A stretch of DNA of 64,000 bases from an uncultured Desulfobacteraceae bacterium (GTDB lineage: Bacteria; Desulfobacterota; Desulfobacteria; Desulfobacterales; UBA5852), in NCBI GenBank assembly GCA_913060875.1, contig CAJXSL010000012.1, positions 99,454 to 163,453 of the forward strand, in the 5' to 3' direction. Within the stretch, counting starts at the first letter, position 1. Every line of letters starts with the position of its first letter. The position numbers and the translations under genes are program-made. Below, piece after piece: positions 8,976 through 17,997 of this stretch. A model generated the notes under the pieces. That model made no database searches. It saw only the letters and a list, made by a program, of their open reading frames with translations, and was not told the origin of the DNA.

Positions 8976-9413
8976 GTGTTCACCGGTCGCTATGCCCCGT
9001 GGATGTCCGCCAGACATCCACGGCTTCCAGCCGGCAGGATTGTGCTCATTGACATTTATGGAATGCAGGAGGCCCTTGTCACCGGCGCCGGGCGCATCGC
9101 GGCCGACCATGGTTTGCCCTATATCCCTGTCGTGCACTGCTTCCTGTCGGATGGCCACAGCCGTGTGGATCTGACGGAAGGCAACCGCAACGGCAAAAAC
9201 GGTCCCATCGACAAGTTTCTTTTCACCCGCCAGGTGCCGGCGGACATTTCGGAAAAAGATGAATACCGCCTCTATCGCCAGACCCTTCAAACCCATGTCC
9301 TGACCTTTGACGACATGGCCGGCATCGATCTCAAAACCATATTGCGGGCCCGTGAAGCCGCCCTCGCCCTGCTCAAGACCAACATGCAGCGGCAACAGGC
9401 CCGGTTGGCGTAA
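8976..9413 (+). CDS. Conserved-looking protein of unknown function
   Basis: I do not recognise the family. The frame starts at GTG 8976 (145 residues), with in-frame ATG codons at 9003 and 9063. The perfect inverted repeat at 8997-9023 would lie inside the longer versions, so the 116-residue version from 9063 is possible. The body is soluble and mixed (GLPYIPVVHCFLSDGHSRVDLTE, then a charged region PADISEKDEYRLYRQTLQTH), with a C-terminal helix of alternating Arg and Ala/Leu. It has no membrane segment. It may be an N-terminally shortened member of a larger family. Confidence 0.55.
   Translation: MFTGRYAPWMSARHPRLPAGRIVLIDIYGMQEALVTGAGRIAADHGLPYIPVVHCFLSDGHSRVDLTEGNRNGKNGPIDKFLFTRQVPADISEKDEYRLYRQTLQTHVLTFDDMAGIDLKTILRAREAALALLKTNMQRQQARLA
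8997..9023. repeat. Perfect 11-bp inverted repeat just after the sigma operon
   Basis: CCGTGGATGTC at 8997-9007 and GACATCCACGG at 9013-9023 form an 11-bp stem with a 5-base loop, 26 bases after the stop of the CnrX-like gene. There is no T-run after it, so it is either a factor-dependent terminator or RNA-stability hairpin, or an operator-like palindrome. Confidence 0.6.
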
Positions 9414-9632
9414 GAACACCGCCCAACGTCCCCCGCAGCCGGCCCCGCGCTGGCGATCTGCCCTTGATAGCGCCTGATGCCGGTGTGTCCATCCCGTTGG
9501 ACAGGCGTCTGCCTGGATCCCACCCATCCTTCCGCAACCATTCGTCCTATAAAGCCAGAGGTGCCTTGCCAAACCATCGCCAAGTGGATTAATCATGATG
9601 GGGTAACGCGGACATGCGAAAGGAGTATAGGG

Positions 9633-9956
9633 ATGTTTGCCCACAAGATTACGGATGGCTACAAAGCCGTGATGGACAAGGTCCGGATGAAAACCCTGGT
9701 GCATGGCGACAAGACGCTGATGGTGGAATTTCGTTTGGATAAAGGCGCTGATCTGCCGGTCCACGACCATCCCCACGAGCAAACGGGCTATTTGGTTGCC
9801 GGCCGGATCACCCTCACCATCGATGGCCGCGATCACGATGTTCGCCCCGGTGGCAGTTGGTGCATTCCCGGAGGAATTTCACATGCGGCGGTGGCCCACG
9901 AGGATTCCGTGGCGTTGGAAGTTTTTGCCCCGGTGCGGGAAGATTACCTGCCCTGA
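9633..9956 (+). CDS. Small single-domain cupin protein
   Basis: Starting from ATG 9633 (AAAGGAG 9 bases upstream) the protein has 107 residues in one cupin barrel. Motif 1 is visible as PVHDHPHEQTGYLVAGRITLTI, with metal-binding His-x-His-x3-Glu-like residues; motif 2 is PGGSWCIPGGISHAAVAHED. The frame is open further upstream but without a ribosome site. Such proteins bind a metal ion and a small ligand or sugar; the substrate here is unknown. Confidence 0.88.
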   Translation: MFAHKITDGYKAVMDKVRMKTLVHGDKTLMVEFRLDKGADLPVHDHPHEQTGYLVAGRITLTIDGRDHDVRPGGSWCIPGGISHAAVAHEDSVALEVFAPVREDYLP

Positions 9957-10097
9957 CCGCCTGTGTCGGACGGAGGCTTTGACGCCGTCACCATTTTTTT
10001 AAATTCCCAGCGGACATCGCCAGGGGTGTTATGATTGGCGATGACGGCGTCGGGTGGTGGACCCATACGACACCCATGAAAGCAGAAGGGGGACAAC

Positions 10098-11009
10098 ATG
10101 ATTACGCTTTTGGCATGCCCTCAGATGGCGGTTCTGGCCGAACGCATTGCCGCCGGCCGCGCGGACATTCATTTGGGCTATATCCGGTGGGACACCTTTG
10201 ATGACGGCTACCCGAATATCCTCATCGACAATATCGAGGCCATCCGCAACCATGATGTGGGCTTTTTGGCCTCTTTCGACACGCCGGGCGATATTTTTCC
10301 CCAATTGTCGGCCATATACGAAATTCCGCGCTATTCCGTGAAATCGTTCAAGATCGTTTTACCCTATTACCCTACCGGAACCATGGAGCGGGTGGACCGC
10401 GACGGCCAGATCGCCACGGCGGCAACTTTGGCAAAAATGGTGTCGAACGTCCCCATGACCCTCGCGGGTCCGGCTCAGATTATCATTTTCGATATTCATG
10501 CCCTGCAGGAGCGCTTTTATTTTTCGGATCAGGTGATTCCAAGGCTTGAATCCGGTGTTCCGCTTCTGCGGGAAAAGCTGCATAGACTGGAGCAGCCGGC
10601 CGTGGCTTTTCCGGATGAAGGTGCTTTAAAACGTTTTGGCAAGTGGTTCGAAGAATTCCCCCTCATTGTCTGCCACAAGGTGCGCGAAGGCCGCAAACGC
10701 CGGGTGACGGTGCGCGAGGGGCATGCCCGGGAGCGTCACGTGGTGGTTGTGGACGATTTGGCCATGAGCGGTGGTACCCTGCTCGAATGCCGCCGTGCAT
10801 TGCGGGACAACGGGGCCCGGGCGGTCAGTGCTTATGTGACCCACGGGGTTTTCCCCCAGGAAGCCTGGCGGCGTTTTCTGGATGCCGGATTCGATCATTT
10901 CTGGGTGACGGATTCCGTGCCGCGGCAGGCGGCCCAATTAGAAGGGCAGGCTCCCTTTGAAGTCTTGTCTCTCGAAGGGACGATTGCCAGTCTGCTGGCG
11001 GGCCCATGA
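10098..11009 (+). CDS. Ribose-phosphate pyrophosphokinase-like phosphoribosyltransferase
   Basis: The 303-residue protein has the double-domain plan of PRPP synthetases. The N-terminal domain has strands and helices with DGYPNILIDNIEAIRNHDVGF and the FDTPGDIFPQLSAIYEIP region. The C-terminal type I phosphoribosyltransferase domain has the PRPP-loop motif VVVVDDLAMSGGTLLECRRAL at about residues 216-236. The region equivalent to the catalytic flexible loop is degenerate compared with canonical Prs, so this is probably a divergent paralogue rather than the housekeeping enzyme. GGGGGAC precedes the ATG. Confidence 0.72.
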   Translation: MITLLACPQMAVLAERIAAGRADIHLGYIRWDTFDDGYPNILIDNIEAIRNHDVGFLASFDTPGDIFPQLSAIYEIPRYSVKSFKIVLPYYPTGTMERVDRDGQIATAATLAKMVSNVPMTLAGPAQIIIFDIHALQERFYFSDQVIPRLESGVPLLREKLHRLEQPAVAFPDEGALKRFGKWFEEFPLIVCHKVREGRKRRVTVREGHARERHVVVVDDLAMSGGTLLECRRALRDNGARAVSAYVTHGVFPQEAWRRFLDAGFDHFWVTDSVPRQAAQLEGQAPFEVLSLEGTIASLLAGP

Positions 11010-11180
11010 CACCCAGCGGAGCTGAGTTTTTATGGTGGTGGGGGCATCATTGCCCGGTCATGGGTCGCCACCGCAGATCACGTGCTGCCGCGGCCCAACC
11101 AAAGGTTTTGACCGAACCCAGAATTGCGATGGGGCGTAAGTCAATTGCGTTCCCTGCATGGCGTATGTGAGGACATGGTG

Positions 11181-13784
11181 ATGCCAATGATGTCATCCCT
11201 GAGAAACCTGCTGGACCGCTTCCTCCAGGGGAGTTGCGATCATTACAGCTGGCATCTGCCGGCGCCTCTGGGCCCTGGCGGACGATTGATGATGAAACTG
11301 CTCTTTGCGCATGTTTCCATCGAGGAAGATCAACTGGATCTCATTCGCAAACTGCCGGACAACGCAGCGATCGTATATGTCACCAAACACAAAAGTCGGC
11401 TGGAGCGGCTGTTTTTTCATTACTACACGAACCGTCACGGCTTGCCGTGTCCGGAAATCGGTTTTTACTATCGCAGCTATCTCGGGCAGCCTTTGGTACG
11501 CCTGCTGCGTATCATAGCGGCGCATCTGGTTTATTTCCGGCGCCACGTCAAAAGCCCCGATCCGTTTGCCGGCGGCTACATTGCCCGCCAGATGGCCGCC
11601 GGGCAACCGGTCATGCTTTCGCTGGTGGAATCCAACGAGTTCTACCGGCGTTATGTCCGATCCCAGACGGATCCGCTGCGATTTCTGGTGGAACTGGAAA
11701 AGAATATCGGGCGTCCCATATGGCTGGTTCCGCAATTGATTTTTTATGGCACGCGACCGGTATCAGCGCTTTCCGCGCCCCTGGTGGGGTCGGATCCCCG
11801 GCCGAGCCTGGTGCGCAAATTATGGAAGCTCGTCTTTAATCCCGAAAAGATTTTGGTGGAAATATCCGAACCCATCAACCTCCAACGGTTTCTGATCAAA
11901 ACCGGCCGCGAGGACAGATCGATAGATGCCCAGGCCATGGTGCTGCGGCATCGCCTGCTCAGCCAGATTACCCGGCACCGCCAGAGCATCACGGGGCCGA
12001 TTCTCAAACCGGCCGAAGAGATCAAACAGCATCTCCTGACCAATGAACGGCTGAGGGCGTTTATGACGTCATGGGCCCGTCGGCGGAAGATGTCGATTCC
12101 CAAGGTACAGCGCGAAGCCCTGGGTTATGTGGAGGAAATCGCCGCCAAACCCAATCCACTGGTGGTCAAGATGGGTATGGGAGCGGTGCGCTGGATGCTG
12201 GACAACATGTTCGAAGGCGTGGACTTCAACCAGGAAGGGTTCAATGCCGTGCGCAGGGCCTCACGCAACGGTCCCCTGATCCTGATTCCCTGCCATAAAA
12301 GCCATGTGGACTACCTGGTGATTTCTTACCTTATGCATCGGAACAACCTGCCGTGCCCGCATACCTTTGCCGGTGCCAATCTGGCGTTTTGGCCCATGGG
12401 GCCCGTCTTTCGCCGCGTGGGCGCTTTTTTCGTGCGGCGCTCCTTCAGCGGGGCTATATTTTACGCCAAAGTATTTTCCGAATACATTCACATGCTTCTG
12501 GAACAAGGGTTCAATATCGAGGTGTTCATCGAGGGAACCCGCAGCCGCAACGGCAAGCTGTTGCTTCCCAAGCTGGGAATGCTCTCGATTCTCCTGACGG
12601 CTATCCAGAACCGGGCATGCCCCCATGTTACCTTTGTTCCGATCTATATCGGCTACGACCGGGTGCCTGAGGTCAATGCCTATCTCCAGGAAGTGGAAGG
12701 GGGGGCCAAGGAACCGGAGAGCTTTTGGCAGATGATTCGCGCCCGGAGGGTGCTGAAGAAGCGATTCGGCAAGATTTATATCAAGTTTTGCGATCCCATC
12801 GCTCTGCGGGACCTGGAAAACGCGTATGGTTCGCCGGTGCCGGACATGCGTGCCAAGGACATCCGGATGCTTACCCGGGACCTCGGCGACCGAGTTTTGC
12901 GCGCCATCGATCGCCACACCGTGGTCACCCCCCAGGCGCTTGTGGCGGCCGCCGTCTTGAACAGCGCTCATAAAGTCATCAGCCGCGAACAAATTGACTT
13001 CAATATCGATACCTTTATGAGCTACATGGAAGCCATGAACGTATCGCGGGCGGAAACGCTGCTGGCGGACACGCCCCATGCCGTGTCCCATATCCTGAGC
13101 GGTCTGGTGCAGCAGAAAATACTGCGTCCCGTGACCAAAGGAGAGGATATCAACGGCCGGGAGGCCCATTTCCACCTGAATGTGGGCAAACGATCAACCC
13201 TTGATTACTATAAGAACAGTGGCATCGGGCCCTTCGTGCCGGCGGCCATGACCGCCCTGTCGATTCTGGCCCGGGATGCCTTTCAGTTTGCATCCAACGA
13301 TATCCATAGCCACTTTTATTTTCTTCAGAACCTTTTCCAGAATGAGTTCGCTTCCGGCAATGGGGCTGAAATGGATGTCCGTATCCGCAAGACCATCAAA
13401 GCGTTTATCGCCGATGCCATTTTGGTACCGCATCCCAAACTGCCGGACACCTACAATCTTACCTCGGAAGGATTCCGCAAGCTCAAATGCTTTGCCGGTT
13501 TTCTGGCACCGTTTCTGGAGTCCTATCTCGTGGCGCTCACATATTTCAGAGATACGGCCAATCCACCTGAAGACGGCGCCGCCCGGTTGAAACAGATCCT
13601 GCATTTAGGCGGAAAATTCTACAAGCGCCAGGAAGTCGTTCGCCAGGAAGGCGTTTCCAAGATCAATTACCTCAACGCGGTTGATTTGTACCTGAAAGGC
13701 GGTATTCGCAAGGGTGAAAACGGTATGACGCTGGCAACCACCATCGAAGCCATCCAAACCTATATGAAGCATCTGCCACTGTAA
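11181..13784 (+). CDS. plsB: Glycerol-3-phosphate 1-O-acyltransferase, PlsB type
   Basis: From ATG 11181 (GAGG 9 bases upstream) the protein is 867 residues; E. coli PlsB has 807. The acyltransferase motifs are intact: HKSHVDYL with His372 and Asp377, GAFFVRR, EGTRSRNGK at 451-459 and PIYIGYDRVPE. The enzyme acylates sn-glycerol 3-phosphate at the inner membrane in the first step of phospholipid synthesis. The N-terminal third carries a second, degenerate copy of the same fold, HKSRLERL at about residue 70, which lacks the catalytic Asp. The first ATG or TTG of the frame (11124) has no ribosome site. Confidence 0.93.
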   Translation: MPMMSSLRNLLDRFLQGSCDHYSWHLPAPLGPGGRLMMKLLFAHVSIEEDQLDLIRKLPDNAAIVYVTKHKSRLERLFFHYYTNRHGLPCPEIGFYYRSYLGQPLVRLLRIIAAHLVYFRRHVKSPDPFAGGYIARQMAAGQPVMLSLVESNEFYRRYVRSQTDPLRFLVELEKNIGRPIWLVPQLIFYGTRPVSALSAPLVGSDPRPSLVRKLWKLVFNPEKILVEISEPINLQRFLIKTGREDRSIDAQAMVLRHRLLSQITRHRQSITGPILKPAEEIKQHLLTNERLRAFMTSWARRRKMSIPKVQREALGYVEEIAAKPNPLVVKMGMGAVRWMLDNMFEGVDFNQEGFNAVRRASRNGPLILIPCHKSHVDYLVISYLMHRNNLPCPHTFAGANLAFWPMGPVFRRVGAFFVRRSFSGAIFYAKVFSEYIHMLLEQGFNIEVFIEGTRSRNGKLLLPKLGMLSILLTAIQNRACPHVTFVPIYIGYDRVPEVNAYLQEVEGGAKEPESFWQMIRARRVLKKRFGKIYIKFCDPIALRDLENAYGSPVPDMRAKDIRMLTRDLGDRVLRAIDRHTVVTPQALVAAAVLNSAHKVISREQIDFNIDTFMSYMEAMNVSRAETLLADTPHAVSHILSGLVQQKILRPVTKGEDINGREAHFHLNVGKRSTLDYYKNSGIGPFVPAAMTALSILARDAFQFASNDIHSHFYFLQNLFQNEFASGNGAEMDVRIRKTIKAFIADAILVPHPKLPDTYNLTSEGFRKLKCFAGFLAPFLESYLVALTYFRDTANPPEDGAARLKQILHLGGKFYKRQEVVRQEGVSKINYLNAVDLYLKGGIRKGENGMTLATTIEAIQTYMKHLPL

Positions 13785-13932
13785 GCCCGCGGCCGGTTTT
13801 GCCAAGTCCGGGATCCTGTGTTAAAAGACTTGACGGCGGTTTCCCATGGTTCCGACAGCTTAAACGACAATCGCGTCATCATTGGCCTTGGTGGTTTCCT
13901 GTGCATTTAGGTTGGCGATAACGGCGAGGATC

Positions 13933-13950
13933 GTTTGCCAGGTGGCAAAC
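13933..13950. promoter_or_regulatory. Operator-like palindrome upstream of the M20 peptidase gene
   Basis: GTTTGCCA and TGGCAAAC are perfect 8-bp inverted half-sites separated by GG, 48 bases before the ATG at 13998. Size and symmetry fit a dimeric repressor or activator site, possibly LacI- or TetR-like; no regulator gene is adjacent. Confidence 0.45.
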
Positions 13951-13997
13951 CGTCTGCAACCGGATATCCATACGCTTCCATACGATAGGATTAACCG

Positions 13998-15335
13998 ATG
14001 ATGAGGGCATCTTCTCCTGCGCTATCCGATCCACCTTCGCCTGTCGAAATTCTTCAAAAGCTGATCCGCTTCGATACCACCAACCCGCCCGGTGATGAAA
14101 GGGCGTGTATCCTCTATATCCGGGATTTACTCCAATCTTTCGGTATCCAAACCCATATTCTGGCCAAAGAGGAGAACCGGGCCAATCTGGTGGCCCGGAT
14201 TCCGGGGCGCGGCAAGGCCCCCACCTTGATGCTCTATGGCCATGTCGATGTCGTTACAACCACCCATCAGGAATGGACTTACCCCCCGTTCGAAGGCAAG
14301 CTGGCCGATGGCTATGTATGGGGACGGGGCGCCCTGGATATGAAGGGCGGCCTTTCCATGATGCTGCACGCGGTTTTGGATGTCGTGGCCAAGGGTTGCC
14401 CGCCGGCCGGGGATATTTTGCTGGTGATTTTGAGCGACGAAGAAAGCGGTGGCCGCATGGGCGCCGGGTTTTTGGTGGACCAGTATCCCGAAACCTTCGA
14501 CGGGGTCCGTTATGCCCTCGGTGAATTCGGGGGGCATACGAACTACATCGGATCCCGGCGTTTTTATCCGATCCAAATTGCCGAAAAGCAATTGTGCTGG
14601 ATGAAGGCAACCGTCCGCGGTCCGGGCGGGCACGGCGCCCGGCCCATGCGCAATGGCGCCATGGCCCGGTTGGGAAAGATGCTGACGGCCCTTGACCGGC
14701 GGCGGTTGCCCCTTCATGTGACCCCTGTGGCCAGACAGATGGTGAAAACCATGGCAGATAACCTGCCGGGACTGCGCGGGGTTGCCCTGCGTCAGTTGTG
14801 CAACCCCTGTTTAACCGATTTTTTGATGAAACTGATGGGGGAGAACGGGAAGACGCTCGAGCCGCTTTTTCACAACACCGTGAATGCCACAATCGTTCGC
14901 GGCGGCGAAAAGATCAATGTGGTTCCCAGTGAAATTATGGTGAATCTGGATGTCCGTCTTCTGCCGGGGTTCAAACCGGAAGATGCTATCAGGGAACTGC
15001 GGCGGATCATCGGGACGGATATCGTGTTGGAAGTGACCCGTTTTGATCCCTGCCCTTCAAAGCCGGATATGAATATGTTTGCGTTTCTCGGCGATGTGAT
15101 CCGGCAAATCGACCCTGACGGCGTGCCCGTCCCCCTCCTGATGCCCGCCGTAACGGATGCGCGCCATTTCGCCCGGCTGGGGATCCAGACCTACGGGTTT
15201 ACACCGATGAAATTGCCGCCGGATTTCAATTATTTTGAGACCATACACGGGGCGGACGAACGCATTCCCGTGTCCGCCCTGGCGTTTGGGGCGCGCGCTT
15301 TGCGGGAAGTCATTCTAGAGTACGCTGCTTGCTGA
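13998..15335 (+). CDS. M20-family metallopeptidase/deacylase
   Basis: The 445-residue enzyme has the complete di-zinc site of the ArgE/DapE/CPG2 family: His82 and Asp84 in LYGHVDVV, Asp114 in GALDMKGG and the Glu pair at 148-149 in SDEESGG. A distal site resembles NTVNATIVRGGEKINVVP. The dimerisation domain lies at about 195-320 (KATVRGPGGHGARPM). It hydrolyses an amide bond in a peptide or acylated amino acid; family members differ too much in substrate to name one. A perfect palindrome lies 48 bases upstream. Confidence 0.9.
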   Translation: MMRASSPALSDPPSPVEILQKLIRFDTTNPPGDERACILYIRDLLQSFGIQTHILAKEENRANLVARIPGRGKAPTLMLYGHVDVVTTTHQEWTYPPFEGKLADGYVWGRGALDMKGGLSMMLHAVLDVVAKGCPPAGDILLVILSDEESGGRMGAGFLVDQYPETFDGVRYALGEFGGHTNYIGSRRFYPIQIAEKQLCWMKATVRGPGGHGARPMRNGAMARLGKMLTALDRRRLPLHVTPVARQMVKTMADNLPGLRGVALRQLCNPCLTDFLMKLMGENGKTLEPLFHNTVNATIVRGGEKINVVPSEIMVNLDVRLLPGFKPEDAIRELRRIIGTDIVLEVTRFDPCPSKPDMNMFAFLGDVIRQIDPDGVPVPLLMPAVTDARHFARLGIQTYGFTPMKLPPDFNYFETIHGADERIPVSALAFGARALREVILEYAAC

Positions 15336-15667
15336 AGTAATTGGGAGGCGCGCCAAACGAACCCGGCGATTCTTCTTGGCATGGATGGCGCCACCCCGTA
15401 CGGCTGTAACTGTCGATCCCCTGTTGTTTCCCTGTGCGGCGGAACCGCTGGCCATTCTGGTGTCAGCTCCACCTCGGACAAACGCGTTGGCTTGGTATGG
15501 CCCATTATGGGGCTGGGTCACAGGCCGGACCGTTGGTGGTGTTCTGCGTACCTGGCCCAGGGGTGATCAAAGTCCGTTTGCGCCGGCGGGGAAAGTCTGG
15601 CATAAATAGGGCCAATGCCTTTCAACCGCATCCCACCTTGGGATGCAAGCCCAATAAGGAACCATCC
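15336..15667. other. Non-coding gap of 332 bases
   Basis: I see no gene, hairpin-plus-T-run terminator or strong promoter here. Short overlapping open frames on both strands have no ribosome sites and no protein-like composition. A weak promoter-like pair (TTGCGC at 15578, CATAAA at 15601, 17-base spacer) lies 60 bases before fabI. Confidence 0.5.
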
Positions 15668-16567
15668 ATGCTCCCCATTGATCTTCAAGGCCGCCGTGCC
15701 CTGGTGGCCGGCGTCGCCGATGATAAAGGCTATGGTTTCGCCATTGCCAAGGCGCTGGCCGAGGCGGGGGCTTCCGTATCCGTCGGCACTTGGCCGCCGA
15801 CCTGGAATATTTTCGCCAAGCTTATGGAGCGCGGTAAACTGGACCGCTCACGTAAGATGCGCGACGGTCGTCTCCTTGAGTTTGAGCGCATCTATCCGCT
15901 GGATGCGGCTTTCGACACCCTTGACGATGTCCCGGAAGATATCCGCACCAACAAACGTTATCAGAATGTCGGCGATTATACCATTTCAGGCCTGGTCTCC
16001 CGCTGGCGCCAGGATTTTGGCGAAGAATCCCTTGATATCGTTGTGCACTCATTGGCCAACGGTCCCGAAGTACGAAATGCCCTGATCGACACGAGCCGCA
16101 GGGGGTACCTGGCGGCTGTCAGTGTCAGCGCCTATTCCCTGGTGGCCATGGTGCGCCAGCTGGCACCGTTGATGGCCCCTGGCGGCGTTTTTATGGCCTT
16201 GTCCTATCTGGCCGGCCAGCGGGTCATCCCGGGATATGGGGGGGGGATGAGTTCTGCCAAGGCAGCTTTGGAAAGCGATGTACGGGTTCTGGCCCATGAG
16301 GCCGGCCGTCGTTTCGGGTTGCGGATCAACTGCATCTCCGCCGGCCCCCTGGCCTCCCGGGCGGCTTCGGCCATTGGGGAAATCGATCGCATGGTGGATT
16401 ATGTAGCTCGCAACACACCCCTGACCGCGTCGCTGCAATCGGATGAAGTCGGTCAGGCCGCGGCGTTTCTGTGCAGCCCGCTGGCCAGCGGAATTACCGG
16501 TACCGTGGTTTATGTGGACAAGGGGTACCATGCCATGGGAATGCCGGTGGACCAGGATTTGCTGTAA
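15668..16567 (+). CDS. fabI: Enoyl-ACP reductase (NADH), plant/chlamydia-type FabI
   Basis: ATG 15668 gives 299 residues, longer than E. coli FabI (262). The NADH-binding start is GRRALVAGVADDKGYGFAIAKALA. An insert of about 40 residues follows it (VGTWPPTWNIFAKLMERGKLD, later FERIYPLDAAFD, VPEDIRTNKRY), which is typical of plastid and chlamydial enzymes. The substrate loop is VHSLANGPEV. The catalytic pair is in IPGYGGGMSSAKAALESD (Tyr190, Lys198), with a spacer of seven residues as in plant ENR rather than the six of E. coli. It reduces trans-2-enoyl-ACP in fatty acid elongation. Confidence 0.95.
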   Translation: MLPIDLQGRRALVAGVADDKGYGFAIAKALAEAGASVSVGTWPPTWNIFAKLMERGKLDRSRKMRDGRLLEFERIYPLDAAFDTLDDVPEDIRTNKRYQNVGDYTISGLVSRWRQDFGEESLDIVVHSLANGPEVRNALIDTSRRGYLAAVSVSAYSLVAMVRQLAPLMAPGGVFMALSYLAGQRVIPGYGGGMSSAKAALESDVRVLAHEAGRRFGLRINCISAGPLASRAASAIGEIDRMVDYVARNTPLTASLQSDEVGQAAAFLCSPLASGITGTVVYVDKGYHAMGMPVDQDLL

Positions 16568-16600
16568 TTTTTTGGTATTTAAGAAGGAGGAAAATCGGTT

Positions 16601-17020
16601 ATGACGATGCGGTGGAACGCTTCCGGCCGATGGGGTCTTGTGACGATGGTATGGGTGCTGCTGTTGGGTTTGCCGGCTGCGGCCTGGTCGCAAGGCGAGC
16701 CTTTTGCGGTGACCCGCTTTGTGGTTTGTGAAAATGTCCATGATCGCTCCCCCGTCAATGTGTTGGATATCTTCCCGGCGGGAACCGAAACGGTCTATTG
16801 TTTTCTCGAGGCCCGGGATATCCCGGAACCTACGGAAGTCACAATGGTCTGGTATCACGAGGAGCAGGAGCTGGCCAGGGTCGCCCTGGCGGTCGGCCAG
16901 GGGCCCCGTTGGCGGACGTACACCCGTAAAAAGACGATGGGCCTGACAGGCAACTGGAAAGTCTATCTGCTGGACAGCGCCGAGAATACCCTCGCCTCGG
17001 TTCAGTTCGTGCTGGAATAG
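16601..17020 (+). CDS. DUF2914-type exported protein
   Basis: The 139-residue protein has a cleavable signal peptide (hydrophobic core LVTMVWVLLLGLPAAAWS). The mature domain of about 105 residues is beta-rich and carries the DUF2914 pattern: TRFVVCENVHDRSPVNV, ETVYCFLEARDI, TMVWYHEEQELARVAL, then WRTYTRKKTMGLTGNWKVYL. It was assigned by this recurring order of motifs. AGGAGG lies 11 bases before the ATG. The function of the family is unknown. The fabI stop is 33 bases upstream, so the two may be cotranscribed. Confidence 0.8.
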   Translation: MTMRWNASGRWGLVTMVWVLLLGLPAAAWSQGEPFAVTRFVVCENVHDRSPVNVLDIFPAGTETVYCFLEARDIPEPTEVTMVWYHEEQELARVALAVGQGPRWRTYTRKKTMGLTGNWKVYLLDSAENTLASVQFVLE

Positions 17021-17127
17021 GACGTCAAACCGGTCCTTCGCCGGGGGTCTGTATTTCTGAGGTCGGGCAGCAGCCATGCTAGCGATCATCGCCGATACGG
17101 CTAACGTGGGAGGGCAGCTTTTTTCGC

Positions 17128-17967
17128 ATGCGTGATGATTTACAGGGCCAAAGCCGGCTCATCATCCTGGCCATCGGATTGGCGTCGGCCGCCGTGGTGG
17201 GGATCCTGGACGACCTGACGGGAAGTCATTTCACATTGACCGCCATCTACCTGGTCCCGGTCTATTTTGTGGCATGGCATGCCGGTGCGGGGGCCGGGTT
17301 ACTGGTATCCTTCTTTTGTGCGGCGGTTTGGCTGGCGGCCGGATTCTATTCCGGACGTCCGTTGCCCGCCCCTTGGATCATGCTGTGGCAGTTCTTTTCG
17401 CTGCTGGCCATCGCCGGCGCTTTCGCCATCCTTCTGGCTCGTCTGCGCAAAGCTCAGTCCCGCACACGGGCCCTGTCTCTGGTTGATTTTTTGACCGGCG
17501 CCCTGAACAGTCGCGCTTTCTATAACCTTGTGGAAAACGAGCACCGCAAGAGCGTGCGCTATCAACGCCCGGTGACACTGGCCTATGTCGGGCTGGACAA
17601 TTTTAAACACGTGAACAGCCGGTTCGGCCATACCGTTGGTGACACGCTGCTGCGCAAAGTGGCGCGGGTCATGATGAAATGCCTGCGGGCGACCGACCGC
17701 GTCGCACGTCTCGGAGGGGACGAGTTTGCCGTCCTGCTGCCCGAAACCGACCTTGAAGCCGCCAAAATCATCCTGCCCAAAATCCGTGACCGGCTGGCGG
17801 ATGAAATGGAGGACAATGGCTGGCCGATAACGTTCAGCGTGTCCGTCATTACATTTTCCAAAGTGCCGCCCTCGGCCCGGGCCATGATCAAGATGTCCGA
17901 AAAGCTGATGTGGGCCGTTAAAAAAGACGGTAAAAATGCCGTTCGCTATGCATCTTACAACGGCTAA
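17128..17967 (+). CDS. Membrane-bound diguanylate cyclase
   Basis: Residues 10-105 hold four or more membrane segments resembling a MASE-like sensor. A GGDEF domain fills 115-275. The active site GGDEF is intact at 196-200, and an allosteric I-site RATD sits at 187-190, five residues ahead as required for product inhibition. Supporting motifs DFLTGALNSRAFY and FGHTVGDTLL are present. It makes cyclic-di-GMP from two GTP. The riboswitch at 32 kb on this chromosome would read the product. The stop codon is inside a dispersed palindrome shared with 41.5 kb. Confidence 0.93.
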   Translation: MRDDLQGQSRLIILAIGLASAAVVGILDDLTGSHFTLTAIYLVPVYFVAWHAGAGAGLLVSFFCAAVWLAAGFYSGRPLPAPWIMLWQFFSLLAIAGAFAILLARLRKAQSRTRALSLVDFLTGALNSRAFYNLVENEHRKSVRYQRPVTLAYVGLDNFKHVNSRFGHTVGDTLLRKVARVMMKCLRATDRVARLGGDEFAVLLPETDLEAAKIILPKIRDRLADEMEDNGWPITFSVSVITFSKVPPSARAMIKMSEKLMWAVKKDGKNAVRYASYNG

Positions 17968-17995
17968 CCCGAATATTTCATGAAATATTCAGGCT
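17966..17995. repeat. Dispersed 30-bp palindromic repeat, copy 1
   Basis: The 30-bp unit consists of AACCCG, an 18-bp perfect palindrome AATATTTCATGAAATATT, then CAGGCT (positions 17966-17995). It occurs again at 41547-41576 with two mismatches placed symmetrically. This copy fills the gap between the convergent stops of the diguanylate cyclase and cydC and could act as a bidirectional terminator or REP-like element. Confidence 0.75.
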
Positions 17996-17997
17996 GA

